Of a stretch of DNA of 64,000 bases, positions 52,429 through 60,865 are shown piece after piece; the stretch's first letter is position 1, and each line of letters opens with the position of its first letter. Origin of the DNA: Endozoicomonas euniceicola (GTDB lineage: Bacteria > Pseudomonadota > Gammaproteobacteria > Pseudomonadales > Endozoicomonadaceae); NCBI RefSeq assembly GCF_025562755.1, contig NZ_CP103300.1:3907001-3971000 (forward strand), read 5' to 3'. The notes beneath the pieces are model-generated. The model had not been told where the DNA came from. It did no database searches and saw nothing but the letters and a program-made list of their open reading frames with translations. Position numbers and translations under genes: made by a program.

Positions 52429-55400
52429 ATGCAACAATTGACGTATAGAAAAATCATTATGAAATATTATCAATACCTGCTCCATTTCATTCTAATAATC
52501 AGCTCCTATTCTCACGCCATACCAGTATGCGACAAGAACAAACTGTACAGTTTTTGCTCAAATAAAGTTGAAGACGCGCACCTTCTAACAAAGACAAAAA
52601 TGTTCGATGCTATCGTTGAGACGCTTGAACAGATCAAAGCAAAATCACCTCAGACTATCGATCGCTGCGTCATTATAACACCACGTAAAGATACTGATCT
52701 CGGTGAAATAATAAGCCAATATAATGCTGACAAAACACAGGAAGCCATTAAAAATACCGCCTTTATTCTTGTGGGGCCAGGCATAAAATCGGAACCCATA
52801 CATGATGGAGAAAACTGCGCTTCAAAAAAATATGTAGTGGCAGGAAGAGAAGGGCAGGAATCCATATTACCCAAGGACTGGCAAGAAGAGTTTTATGCGG
52901 AGGATAAGGTACAACTACAAGCAGGTCAGAAGTTAATAGGAGTTCCAGTTTACAAACACACGGCTTCGCTGGCAAAAGGCTACTATGTTGGTTTAAAGCG
53001 AATAATAGACATCAAGCAAGTATGCCGCCCAGGATACGATTATAAAGCCAAAGGTGTCCCCCACCAAAAGGGCGAGCTAATTTACTTTAACGGCGCTGGA
53101 ACTTTAGTTACTGGTATAACAACAGTTTCAACCCAGACTAATAGTTTTAAAGGATATATGCGGATAAGATACTGCTACTCAAATTCACAAACGTGGTCCG
53201 ATCGCTACGATTTTCCATCTGATAGATTCCATACCGGGAGCCTTGCAGGAGAGGTTAGCCTGAATTCAAATAATACTCCTGAGACAGGCAACCTGGTGAC
53301 AGTCTACCGGAATCAGTTCTTTCAACTAAGCGAACCTGCGGTTCAGATATCCCTCACTGAGGACTCACAAGAAGTAGACTCAAGTTTATTTAACAATAGA
53401 ACAGTGGTTGATTTTTCAGATAATGAGATATACGCCTGCTTAAGCGGGGAAGTGAAAAAAGCCGTCGATATTAACGTCAACTTTCAGGATACCTCTGGAA
53501 AACTGCCTGCCCGGGCTCTGGCATTCAACAATAACCAATTAACCGGAACCTTTTCTCAAGCTCTGGATTTAACACTTCCGGAGCATGTTAAAGCCACAAT
53601 AGCAGACAACCAAATGGTCGCAACCAGTTCAGCAGCCACTATAGGAATCAGTATTGACGGCCCCCAACAAACCAGTGCGCACTGGAAAAAACCACCTGTA
53701 ATAAATCTTGTAGACAATACCATAGAAGGCTTCAAGATAGCGTTGTCGACGTCCGGGAATCAAAAGCTTACCCTGAAGTGGAATAAACTTATGGGCAGTG
53801 AGGCGTCTATTGATCGACGAAACGAACTGACAGTGCCCCTGGAGCTTTCCGGAGACAAAAACAACCAGTTTAAACCAGGGAATAACAACCCTTGCGGTGG
53901 ACTGAAAAATGCCAGAGTCATCGGAGGGTTTGTATTCTCTGATGGAGAAACCAGCTGCCCACCTACCACACAACCATCCAGCACCATGACCTCATCGCCT
54001 TCTACGACACCGTTGTCCAGTACAATTAGTTCATCGTCGTCTACAATGCCGTCGTCCAGCGCAATAACACCATCCTCGCCTGCAATGCCGTCGTCTAGCG
54101 CAATAACGCCATCCTCGCCTGCAATGCCGTCGTCTAGCGCAATAACGCCATCCTCGCCTGCAATGCCGTCATCCAGCGCAATAAGTCCATCCTCGCCTGC
54201 GATGCCGTCGTCCAGCGCAATAACACCATCCTCGCCTGCAATGCCGTCATCCAGCGCAATAACACCATCCTCGCCTGCAATGCCGTCATCCAGCGCAATA
54301 AGTCCATCCTCGCCTGCAATGCCGTCATCCAGCGCAATAACACCGTCTTCGCCTGCAATGCCGTCATCCAGCGCAATAACACCATCCTCGCCTGCGATGC
54401 CGTCGTCTAGCGCAATAACACCATCCTCTTCTGCAATGCCGTCATCCAGCGCAATAACACCATCCTCGCCTGCAATGCCGTCATCTAGCGCAATAAGTCC
54501 ATCCTCGCCTGCGATGCCGTCATCCAGCGCAATAAGTCCATCCTCGCCTGCGATGCCGTCATCCAGCGCAATAACACCATCCTCGCCTGCAATGCCGTCG
54601 TCCAGCGCAATAACACCATCCTCGCCTGCAATGCCGTCATCCAGCGCAATAACACCACCCTCGCCTGCAATGCCGTCATCCAGCGCAATAACACCACCCT
54701 CGCCTGCAATGCCGTCATCCAGCGCAATAACACCATCCTCGCCTGCAATGCCGTCGTCCAGCGCAATAACACCATCCTCGCCTGCAATGCCGTCATCCAG
54801 CGCAATAACACCATCCTCGCCTGCGATGCCGTCATCCAGCGCAATAACACCATCCTCGCCTGCAATGCCGTCATCCAGCGCAATAACACCATCCTCGCCT
54901 GCAATGCCGTCATCCAGCGCAATAAGTCCATCCTCGCCTGCAATGCCGTCATCCAGCGCAATAACACCATCCTCGCCTGCAATGCCGTCATCCAGCGCAA
55001 TAAGTCCATCCTCGCCTGCGATGCCGTCGTCCAGCGCAATAACACCATCCTCGCCTGCGATGCCGTCATCCAGCGCAATAAGTCCATCCTCGCCTGCAAT
55101 GCCGTCATCCAGCGCAATAACACCACCCTCGCCTGCAATGCCGTCATCCAGCGCAATAACACCATCCTCGCCTGCAATGCCGTCGTCCAGCGCAATAACA
55201 CCATCCTCGCCTGCAATGCCGTCATCCAGCGCAATAACACCATCCTCGCCTGCGATGCCGTCATCCAGCGCAATAACACCATCCTCGCCTGCAATGCCGT
55301 CATCCAGCGCAATAACACCATCCTCGCCTGCAATGCCGTCATCCAGCGCAATAAGTCCATCCTCGCCTGCAATGCCGTCATCCAGCGCAATAACACCATC

Positions 55401-56085
55401 CTCGCCTGCAATGCCGTCATCCAGCGCAATAACACCATCCTCGCCTGCGATGCCGTCGTCCAGCGCAATAACACCATCCTCGCCTGCGATGCCGTCATCC
55501 AGCGCAATAACACCATCCTCGCCTGCAATGCCGTCGTCCAGCGCAATAACACCATCCTCGCCTGCAATGCCGTCATCCAGCGCAATAACACCATCCTCGC
55601 CTGCGATGCCGTCATCCAGCGCAATAACACCATCCTCGCCTGCAATGCCGTCATCCAGCGCAATAAGTCCATCCTCGCCTGCAATGCCGTCGTCCAGCGC
55701 AATAACACCATCCTCGCCTGCGATGCCGTCGTCCAGCGCAATAACACCATCCTCGCCTGCGATGCCGTCGTCCAGCGCAATAACACCATCCTCGCCTGCA
55801 ATGCCGTCATCCAGCGCAATAAGTCCATCCTCGCCTGCAATGCCGTCGTCTACTACACCGCCGTCTAAATCACCGTCTATCTCTCAATCCACAGCACTCC
55901 CCAGACTCATTTCCACAGTTTCCCTTATTAGTAGCCCCGTTGTTACAACAGCCTCAGCCGTCAGGCATTCACCTTCTAAACGCAATGGAAGCAGCTCGCA
56001 AAACAAACTGACACCTGTCGGGCTTGACCCCTTATCCCCCACCACAGCCAGCACATTGACAAACCTTATGAAAAGCTCACCCTAA
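52429..56085 (+). CDS. Exported protein with greatly expanded mucin-like stalk (copy 2), anchor lost
   Basis: 1218 residues. The first 520 residues are almost the same as in copy 1, including signal peptide and ectodomain. The stalk then consists of about 46 tandem 13-residue units (PSSSAITPSSPAM, with I-S or P-P variants) over some 600 residues, against two in copy 1. The frame ends at LTNLMKSSP because one base is missing relative to copy 1 (CCCTAACC against CCCTATACC), which creates a TAA before the transmembrane helix. The product would be released rather than anchored. It may be a functional secreted mucin-like protein or an early pseudogene. No family is recognised. Confidence 0.75.
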   Translation: MQQLTYRKIIMKYYQYLLHFILIISSYSHAIPVCDKNKLYSFCSNKVEDAHLLTKTKMFDAIVETLEQIKAKSPQTIDRCVIITPRKDTDLGEIISQYNADKTQEAIKNTAFILVGPGIKSEPIHDGENCASKKYVVAGREGQESILPKDWQEEFYAEDKVQLQAGQKLIGVPVYKHTASLAKGYYVGLKRIIDIKQVCRPGYDYKAKGVPHQKGELIYFNGAGTLVTGITTVSTQTNSFKGYMRIRYCYSNSQTWSDRYDFPSDRFHTGSLAGEVSLNSNNTPETGNLVTVYRNQFFQLSEPAVQISLTEDSQEVDSSLFNNRTVVDFSDNEIYACLSGEVKKAVDINVNFQDTSGKLPARALAFNNNQLTGTFSQALDLTLPEHVKATIADNQMVATSSAATIGISIDGPQQTSAHWKKPPVINLVDNTIEGFKIALSTSGNQKLTLKWNKLMGSEASIDRRNELTVPLELSGDKNNQFKPGNNNPCGGLKNARVIGGFVFSDGETSCPPTTQPSSTMTSSPSTTPLSSTISSSSSTMPSSSAITPSSPAMPSSSAITPSSPAMPSSSAITPSSPAMPSSSAISPSSPAMPSSSAITPSSPAMPSSSAITPSSPAMPSSSAISPSSPAMPSSSAITPSSPAMPSSSAITPSSPAMPSSSAITPSSSAMPSSSAITPSSPAMPSSSAISPSSPAMPSSSAISPSSPAMPSSSAITPSSPAMPSSSAITPSSPAMPSSSAITPPSPAMPSSSAITPPSPAMPSSSAITPSSPAMPSSSAITPSSPAMPSSSAITPSSPAMPSSSAITPSSPAMPSSSAITPSSPAMPSSSAISPSSPAMPSSSAITPSSPAMPSSSAISPSSPAMPSSSAITPSSPAMPSSSAISPSSPAMPSSSAITPPSPAMPSSSAITPSSPAMPSSSAITPSSPAMPSSSAITPSSPAMPSSSAITPSSPAMPSSSAITPSSPAMPSSSAISPSSPAMPSSSAITPSSPAMPSSSAITPSSPAMPSSSAITPSSPAMPSSSAITPSSPAMPSSSAITPSSPAMPSSSAITPSSPAMPSSSAITPSSPAMPSSSAISPSSPAMPSSSAITPSSPAMPSSSAITPSSPAMPSSSAITPSSPAMPSSSAISPSSPAMPSSTTPPSKSPSISQSTALPRLISTVSLISSPVVTTASAVRHSPSKRNGSSSQNKLTPVGLDPLSPTTASTLTNLMKSSP
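54044..55840 (+). repeat. 39-bp tandem repeat array, about 46 units
   Basis: Unit ATGCCGTCATCCAGCGCAATAACACCATCCTCGCCTGCA (shown split: ATGCCGTCATCCAGCGCAAT then AACACCATCCTCGCCTGCA). Variation between units is limited to a few positions (TCG/TCA, AAG/ACA, CAA/CGA), and it recurs in blocks, a sign of repeated duplication or unequal exchange. The unit is a multiple of three and is open in other frames too. Units are adjacent with no spacers. Confidence 0.95.
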
Positions 56086-56460
56086 CCATGGCAACCAGTA
56101 AAACAGCATCTTCAGCTCAAGCCTCTGCAAGCCATGATCAGGCAACAGGTCAAAGGAAAGCTCAGGAGGGCTGTGGACGGGGGAAGCGGTAGGGATAGGA
56201 GTAGCGCATTGTCGCATCAGGTATAGGTGCTATAGCCTGTTTTGTTAAACGAAAGGGGTCAGCTCAGTCTTTCCTTGAGAAATCACATTCTCTAAGGGAA
56301 GCAGCATAACATAATATACCGCTGTTGGCTGTTGGCTGTTGGCTGTTGGCTGTTGGCGGTTGGCGTTTGGCTGTACGAGCAGCTAATAGCCAAAAGCCAA
56401 CAGCCCGGTAAGTTATTGAATGCTGCGCCCCTAAACCTATTAAAAGCTGCTCCATAACGC
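56086..56460 (+). pseudogene. Decayed 3' end of stalk-protein copy 2
   Basis: Sequence similar to the last 250 bases of copy 1 continues beyond the premature stop, with several small deletions (for example TCAGGCAACAGG for TCATCGGGCAACAGG). The transmembrane helix codons (GGTATAGGTGCTATAGCCTG, TTTGTTAAACGAAAG) are still recognisable. It is interrupted near its end by MITE copy D. The anchor was lost in several steps, so it is not a single sequencing error. Confidence 0.8.
56296..56430 (+). mobile_element. MITE copy D
   Basis: 135 bp between CTAA repeats (56292-56295 and 56431-56434). The uninterrupted site is preserved after copy 1 (TCTCTAAAGCTATTAAA near 51851), which proves the boundaries and the 4-bp duplication. 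The core has four GGCTGTT heptads. Confidence 0.9.
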
Positions 56461-56467
56461 GCGGAAT

Positions 56468-56502
56468 GCGTTCTGTCTCGACCGGTCAAAGAGACAGAAC
56501 GC
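56468..56502. terminator. Hairpin between stalk-protein copy 2 and the aminotransferase
   Basis: 12-bp stem GCGTTCTGTCTC/GAGACAGAACGC with an 11-base loop, the counterpart of the hairpin at 51890, between convergent genes. Confidence 0.6.
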
Positions 56503-56520
56503 ATAAGAGATGATTGTCTA

Positions 56521-57792
56521 TTAATCGCTCAACCAGTTTTCGATTCGATGACAGCCTTGCACGAGTTTTGGGCAATTCGCCTCAACAAACGCCTCTTCAG
56601 AAAGACTACTGTCGTTTATTGCATTCAGCGCCCTGTCACCATCAAAATCAACAAATGCCATGCGAGTGTATAACTGACTGTCGTCTAAACCAAAATCCGA
56701 ACCCGGCAATAAGGCGACACCGGTCTCCTCAAGCAGTTTCTCACAGAGCTGTTTCGATGAAAAAATCCCCTTCTGTTCCAGTTTTGATCGCAGGGCTGCA
56801 AAGCTGGTCAGCAGATAAAAACCACCAACCGGCTCCTCCATTTCCAGCCCGACAGCCCGCAACCTTTTGACCATATACGACGAAATTCGTTTTAACACTG
56901 CACGGGTTGCCACCAGGTAGGCATCCAGCGCGGCTGACTCAGAAAAAGCCGTACAGGCTGCGTACTGGGTCGGTGCGCTGATAGACGTAAAGGTTTCGCT
57001 GGCAATAATGGCCATGGCATCCTGCAAAGGTCTCAACGTATCAGGCAGCAGCATCACTCCCAGCCGCCAGCCTCCGGCACCACACCATTTACTGAGGCCA
57101 CTGCTGATGACTGTTCCTTCGGGATAATACACAGACATTGACTGATGATTGCCAGCAAAGGTGGTTTCCGCATAAATCTCATCGGCCACCACAATAATGC
57201 CGTATTGTCGAGCGACCTCCGCTAACGCCTTCAGACTGTCAGCATCATAACTGCAACCGGTTGGGTTACTGGGGTAATTCAGAATCAAAATGCGGGTTCG
57301 TTCAGGTTCCTGCCGACAGAAAGCATCCAGCTCATCCGCCTGAAGCCGCCAGTGGTTTTCCGGTTTGGTGGGCAAGTGAAAAACCTTGCGACCTAACAAC
57401 TGAGCCTGAGGGGCATAGGAAACCCATGAAGGGGCAGGAATCAAGAGATCACCTTCACAAGCCATCTGCAAATTGAAAATTAATTCCTTGGAACCAGGTC
57501 CCACCAGAACATCTTCCGCCTGCCTTGGAATTCCATCCCGGCGCTGGTAATAACGGGCAACCGTTTCACGTAATGAATAAAGACCTTTTACAGGCAGATA
57601 ATCTTTTTCATGGGCGTGCAACCTTAACGCACTGACGACCACTTCCGGAACCGGGAACGGGGATTGCCCAAGCCCCAGTTTAATGATATCCCGTCCCTGT
57701 TGAATCAGGCGATTACTGTCTTCGTTGATTTGCAGTGTGGCTGATGGCTTCAACCCTCGCACATTCCTGTTGAGCTGATCGACTTTAATCAT
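56521..57792 (-). CDS. Class I/II PLP-dependent aminotransferase
   Basis: 423 residues from the ATG at 57792 (MIKVDQLNRN). Fold type I motifs are present: YLPVKGLYSLRETVA near 77, LILNYPSNPTG near 175 with the Asn, VVADEIYAETTF with the Asp near 205, SGLSKWCGAGGWRLG near 238 with the PLP-binding Lys, and a C-terminal Arg in YTRMAFVDF near 390. It is closest in pattern to aspartate/aromatic aminotransferases of subgroup I; the substrate is not determined. A decayed partial duplicate lies at 51943-52170. Confidence 0.88.
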   Translation of the reverse strand: MIKVDQLNRNVRGLKPSATLQINEDSNRLIQQGRDIIKLGLGQSPFPVPEVVVSALRLHAHEKDYLPVKGLYSLRETVARYYQRRDGIPRQAEDVLVGPGSKELIFNLQMACEGDLLIPAPSWVSYAPQAQLLGRKVFHLPTKPENHWRLQADELDAFCRQEPERTRILILNYPSNPTGCSYDADSLKALAEVARQYGIIVVADEIYAETTFAGNHQSMSVYYPEGTVISSGLSKWCGAGGWRLGVMLLPDTLRPLQDAMAIIASETFTSISAPTQYAACTAFSESAALDAYLVATRAVLKRISSYMVKRLRAVGLEMEEPVGGFYLLTSFAALRSKLEQKGIFSSKQLCEKLLEETGVALLPGSDFGLDDSQLYTRMAFVDFDGDRALNAINDSSLSEEAFVEANCPKLVQGCHRIENWLSD

Positions 57793-57960
57793 TGTTATTT
57801 TTCTGTCCCGTCCCTGTGACACGCAATGCCTCTTCAGGCAGGTATTAATTGATTTAACACCCTATTGATTTGCGAGAACAACTATTTTTTTTACAAGAAC
57901 TGCGACTTTGCTGGTCTTTGCTACAATAACTCCCAACTTTCAGAATCAGAATAACTACCT

Positions 57961-58359
57961 ATGAAATCAGATCTTAAAATTTTGTTATTACCAATGTTAT
58001 TGCTTCTATCAGCCTGTGGAAGCCTTTCCAAAACCGATACTAAAGAGATTTATTATCAACTGGAGACCAATCTTCTGATTGACGGCAGACCGCTGCAGCA
58101 GCAAAGTATCGAATTACCAGGCTATAAAACCAGAAAGCTCTATTTTCATGATGATGTGATGAATCACACCTATAAAGTGGAATATGCCGTAATGCCGGGA
58201 GAGGAAGCACAAACAGTGCTTATCGACACCATGATATCCCGCACGGTTAGAAATATCAGCATTCTGGCTCCTGATAACGAGGAAGCCGGATTTACCTTTA
58301 AAGAACCCTCTCCGGAAGTGGAACTAAAGGTCAAAGCCAGACCGCTCCCCCAGAAGTAG
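57961..58359 (+). CDS. Small lipoprotein of unknown function
   Basis: 132 residues. The N-terminus MKSDLKILLLPMLLLLSACG has a clear lipobox (LSAC, Cys at 19), so it is probably tethered to the inner or outer membrane. Position +2 is Gly, which favours the outer membrane. The rest is mainly beta-prone (YKTRKLYFHDDVMNHTYKV). No family is recognised. It converges on metE across a strong hairpin. Confidence 0.8.
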   Translation: MKSDLKILLLPMLLLLSACGSLSKTDTKEIYYQLETNLLIDGRPLQQQSIELPGYKTRKLYFHDDVMNHTYKVEYAVMPGEEAQTVLIDTMISRTVRNISILAPDNEEAGFTFKEPSPEVELKVKARPLPQK

Positions 58360-58380
58360 AACAGCCCACAGCTAAAAGCA

Positions 58381-58403
58381 CTCCGCCAGCAGCGCTGGCG
58401 GAG
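58381..58403. terminator. Bidirectional terminator between lipoprotein gene and metE
   Basis: Perfect 10-bp GC-rich stem CTCCGCCAGC/GCTGGCGGAG with a 3-base loop, 22 bases after the lipoprotein stop and 9 before the metE stop. There is no marked T-run. Confidence 0.7.
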
Positions 58404-58411
58404 GCTACGGG

Positions 58412-60703
58412 TTAATATTCAGCTCTTAACTCTCTGGCAACCTGCACCATATTGGTCAGAGCTTCTTCCACTTCCGGCCAGTCACGGGTTTTCAGACCAC
58501 AATCCGGGTTCACCCACAACCGTTCAGGCGGAATCTTTTCAGCCGCTTTCTTAATCAACTGTTTCATCCATTCCCGCTCCGGCACATTGGGTGAATGAAT
58601 ATCATAAACCCCCGGGCCAATTTCATTGGGATATTCAAACTCCTCAAAAGCATCCAGTAGTTGCATGTCGGACCGGGAAGTTTCAATGGTGATCACATCC
58701 GCATCCATGGCAGCGATGTATTCAATGATGTCATTGAACTCGCTGTAACACATGTGGGTATGAATCTGGGTATCATCCTGCACACCACCGGCTGTCAGCC
58801 GGAAACAGTTCACCGCCCAGTCCAGGTACTCTGGCCAGTCTGCCTTTCTCAGAGGCAGACCTTCCCTGATCGCCGGTTCGTCAATCTGAATGACGCCAAT
58901 CCCTGCCTGCTCCAGGTCCGTCACTTCTTCGCGCAGCGCCAGGGCCAGCTGCTCACAGGAAGTTTTTTGAGAAACGTCATCCCGTGGGAAAGACCAGCGA
59001 AGAATCGTCACCGGCCCCGTGAGCATACCTTTCATCACCTTACTGGTCTGCTGCTGGGCAAATACGCTCCAGTCAACGGTCATTGGCGCAGGCCGGCTGA
59101 TATCACCATAAATAATGGGCGGCTTTACGCACCGGCTACCGTAACTCTGCACCCAGCCGTACTCAGTAAAGGCAAAACCATCCAGCTGCTCACCAAAATA
59201 CTCGACCATATCATTGCGCTCTGCTTCACCATGAACCAGAACGTCCAGGCCTAACGCCTCCTGTCGTTTTATTGTGGCCTGTATTTCCTGCTGCATGGAC
59301 TCAAGATATTCCTGCCTGTCCAGCTGCTGTTTTCGATAAAGACTACGCTGCCGACGTATCTCTTTCGTTTGGGGAAAAGACCCGATCGTGGTGGTAGGGA
59401 ACAGCGGCAACTTCAGCTTTTCCCGTTGCAGGCTATATCTTTGAGCAAAGGGAGAGTGTCGCTGCATCAGTTCGGGAGTAATGGCATCTGTTTTTTGCTG
59501 AACCTCTTCCCGGTGTATTCTTCGGGACGCTCTGCGACTACAGGCGACGGTATCTGACAAGGCTACCAGCGCCCTGGTTTTGTCGCTGTTATCACCTGAC
59601 AGCGCCTTGCCCAGTGCTGCAATTTCTTCACACTTCTGTACCGCAAAAGCAAGCCAGGATTTCGTTTCTTCATCCAGCCGTTCTTCCGAGTCGAGATCAA
59701 CCGGAACATGCAGCAATGAGCAGCTGGAAGAAACCCACAGTCGTTCACCCAACTTCTCACGGGCTGGTTTTAGCTGTTCCAGAATCGCTGAAAGGTCAGA
59801 ACGCCAGATGTTTCTGCCATCAATCACGCCGACAGACAGGGTTTTATAAGCAGGTAACCGGTCCAGCTCAGAGAGTAACTGTTCAGGTGCGCGAACCAGA
59901 TCGATATGCAAACCTTCAACCGGCAAATTAGCAACAGTAGTCGTTGCATCCTGCAAGCCACCAAAGTAGGTCGCCAGCATGATCTTGATAGCAGGTGTTT
60001 GCAGCTTGTTATAAACACTCTCAAATGCCTGCAACCACGGTTGCGGTAAATCCAGAGCCAGAATGGGCTCATCAATCTGCACCCATTGAGCACCGGTTTC
60101 TGCCAGCTCCGCCAGCACCTGCCCATAAACCGTCACCAGTTCATCAAGCAGCTCCAGCCGGTCGAAGGGCTCTCCTTTAACCTTGCCAAGCCATAACCAG
60201 GTTAATGGTCCTATCAGCACGGGCTTGGCATTAAACCCCTGCTCCTGAGCTTCTATGGTTTGTTCTATCACCGCCCGGCTGGTCAACCGGAACGTCTGTC
60301 CCTGGTGCAGTTCAGGCACAATATAGTGATAGTTGGTATCAAACCACTTGGTCATCTCACAGGCCGCTGCTGCCTGACCACTGGGCGCACGCCCTCTTGC
60401 CATCCGAAACTGGGTATCCAGAAGATTATCAGCCTGACCTTCAATGTTGCCTTCAAACCTGTGCGGAATCGCTCCCAGCATCATGGAATGGTTCAACATC
60501 TGGTCGTACCAGGCAAAATCCCCCGTAGCGACCCAGTCAATACCGGCATCCTGTTGCATTCGCCAGTGCATTGACCGTAAACGCTTGCCTTCAGCCATCA
60601 GGGCAGACTGATCGAGATCACCTCTCCAGTATGCTTCTGTTGCTTTTTTCAGCTCACGAAATTTGCCAATTCTGGGAAAACCAACACAATGTGAAGTCGC
60701 CAT
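58412..60703 (-). CDS. metE: Cobalamin-independent methionine synthase
   Basis: 763 residues from the ATG at 60703, preceded by GAGGAGGGTGGC; the frame extends 27 codons further but MATSHCVGFPRIGKFRELK is the family start. MetE transfers a methyl group from methyl-tetrahydrofolate-polyglutamate to homocysteine. The zinc site is visible: HMCYSEF with His and Cys near 646-648, Glu in TIETSRSDM near 670 and Cys in VNPDCGLKTR near 731. LPLFPTTTIGSFPQT near 436 starts the C-terminal barrel. The stretch just upstream (60704-60865) may hold regulatory sites, but none was identified. Confidence 0.96.
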   Translation of the reverse strand: MATSHCVGFPRIGKFRELKKATEAYWRGDLDQSALMAEGKRLRSMHWRMQQDAGIDWVATGDFAWYDQMLNHSMMLGAIPHRFEGNIEGQADNLLDTQFRMARGRAPSGQAAAACEMTKWFDTNYHYIVPELHQGQTFRLTSRAVIEQTIEAQEQGFNAKPVLIGPLTWLWLGKVKGEPFDRLELLDELVTVYGQVLAELAETGAQWVQIDEPILALDLPQPWLQAFESVYNKLQTPAIKIMLATYFGGLQDATTTVANLPVEGLHIDLVRAPEQLLSELDRLPAYKTLSVGVIDGRNIWRSDLSAILEQLKPAREKLGERLWVSSSCSLLHVPVDLDSEERLDEETKSWLAFAVQKCEEIAALGKALSGDNSDKTRALVALSDTVACSRRASRRIHREEVQQKTDAITPELMQRHSPFAQRYSLQREKLKLPLFPTTTIGSFPQTKEIRRQRSLYRKQQLDRQEYLESMQQEIQATIKRQEALGLDVLVHGEAERNDMVEYFGEQLDGFAFTEYGWVQSYGSRCVKPPIIYGDISRPAPMTVDWSVFAQQQTSKVMKGMLTGPVTILRWSFPRDDVSQKTSCEQLALALREEVTDLEQAGIGVIQIDEPAIREGLPLRKADWPEYLDWAVNCFRLTAGGVQDDTQIHTHMCYSEFNDIIEYIAAMDADVITIETSRSDMQLLDAFEEFEYPNEIGPGVYDIHSPNVPEREWMKQLIKKAAEKIPPERLWVNPDCGLKTRDWPEVEEALTNMVQVARELRAEY

Positions 60704-60865
60704 TGCCACCCTCCTCGGAGGTGATGTTGTTGTACGTTTATTGGATTTATTCTGATCATGATCGTCTCTGTCACGCTCACTCACAGACGTGAATGAGTGT
60801 GGTAGAGAATGAAGAATGCTTCAAATTGAATTTCAGGTCAACTAAACGACAGAAAACGTTTACAA

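Noticed and set aside
54485..55840. 451-codon minus-strand frame (LLRWMTALQARMV repeats)
   Set aside because: It mirrors the 39-bp repeat, whose length is a multiple of three, so several frames stay open by chance.
54044..55840. Possible CRISPR array
   Set aside because: Repeats are directly adjacent with no unique spacers and encode a protein stalk; no cas genes are nearby.
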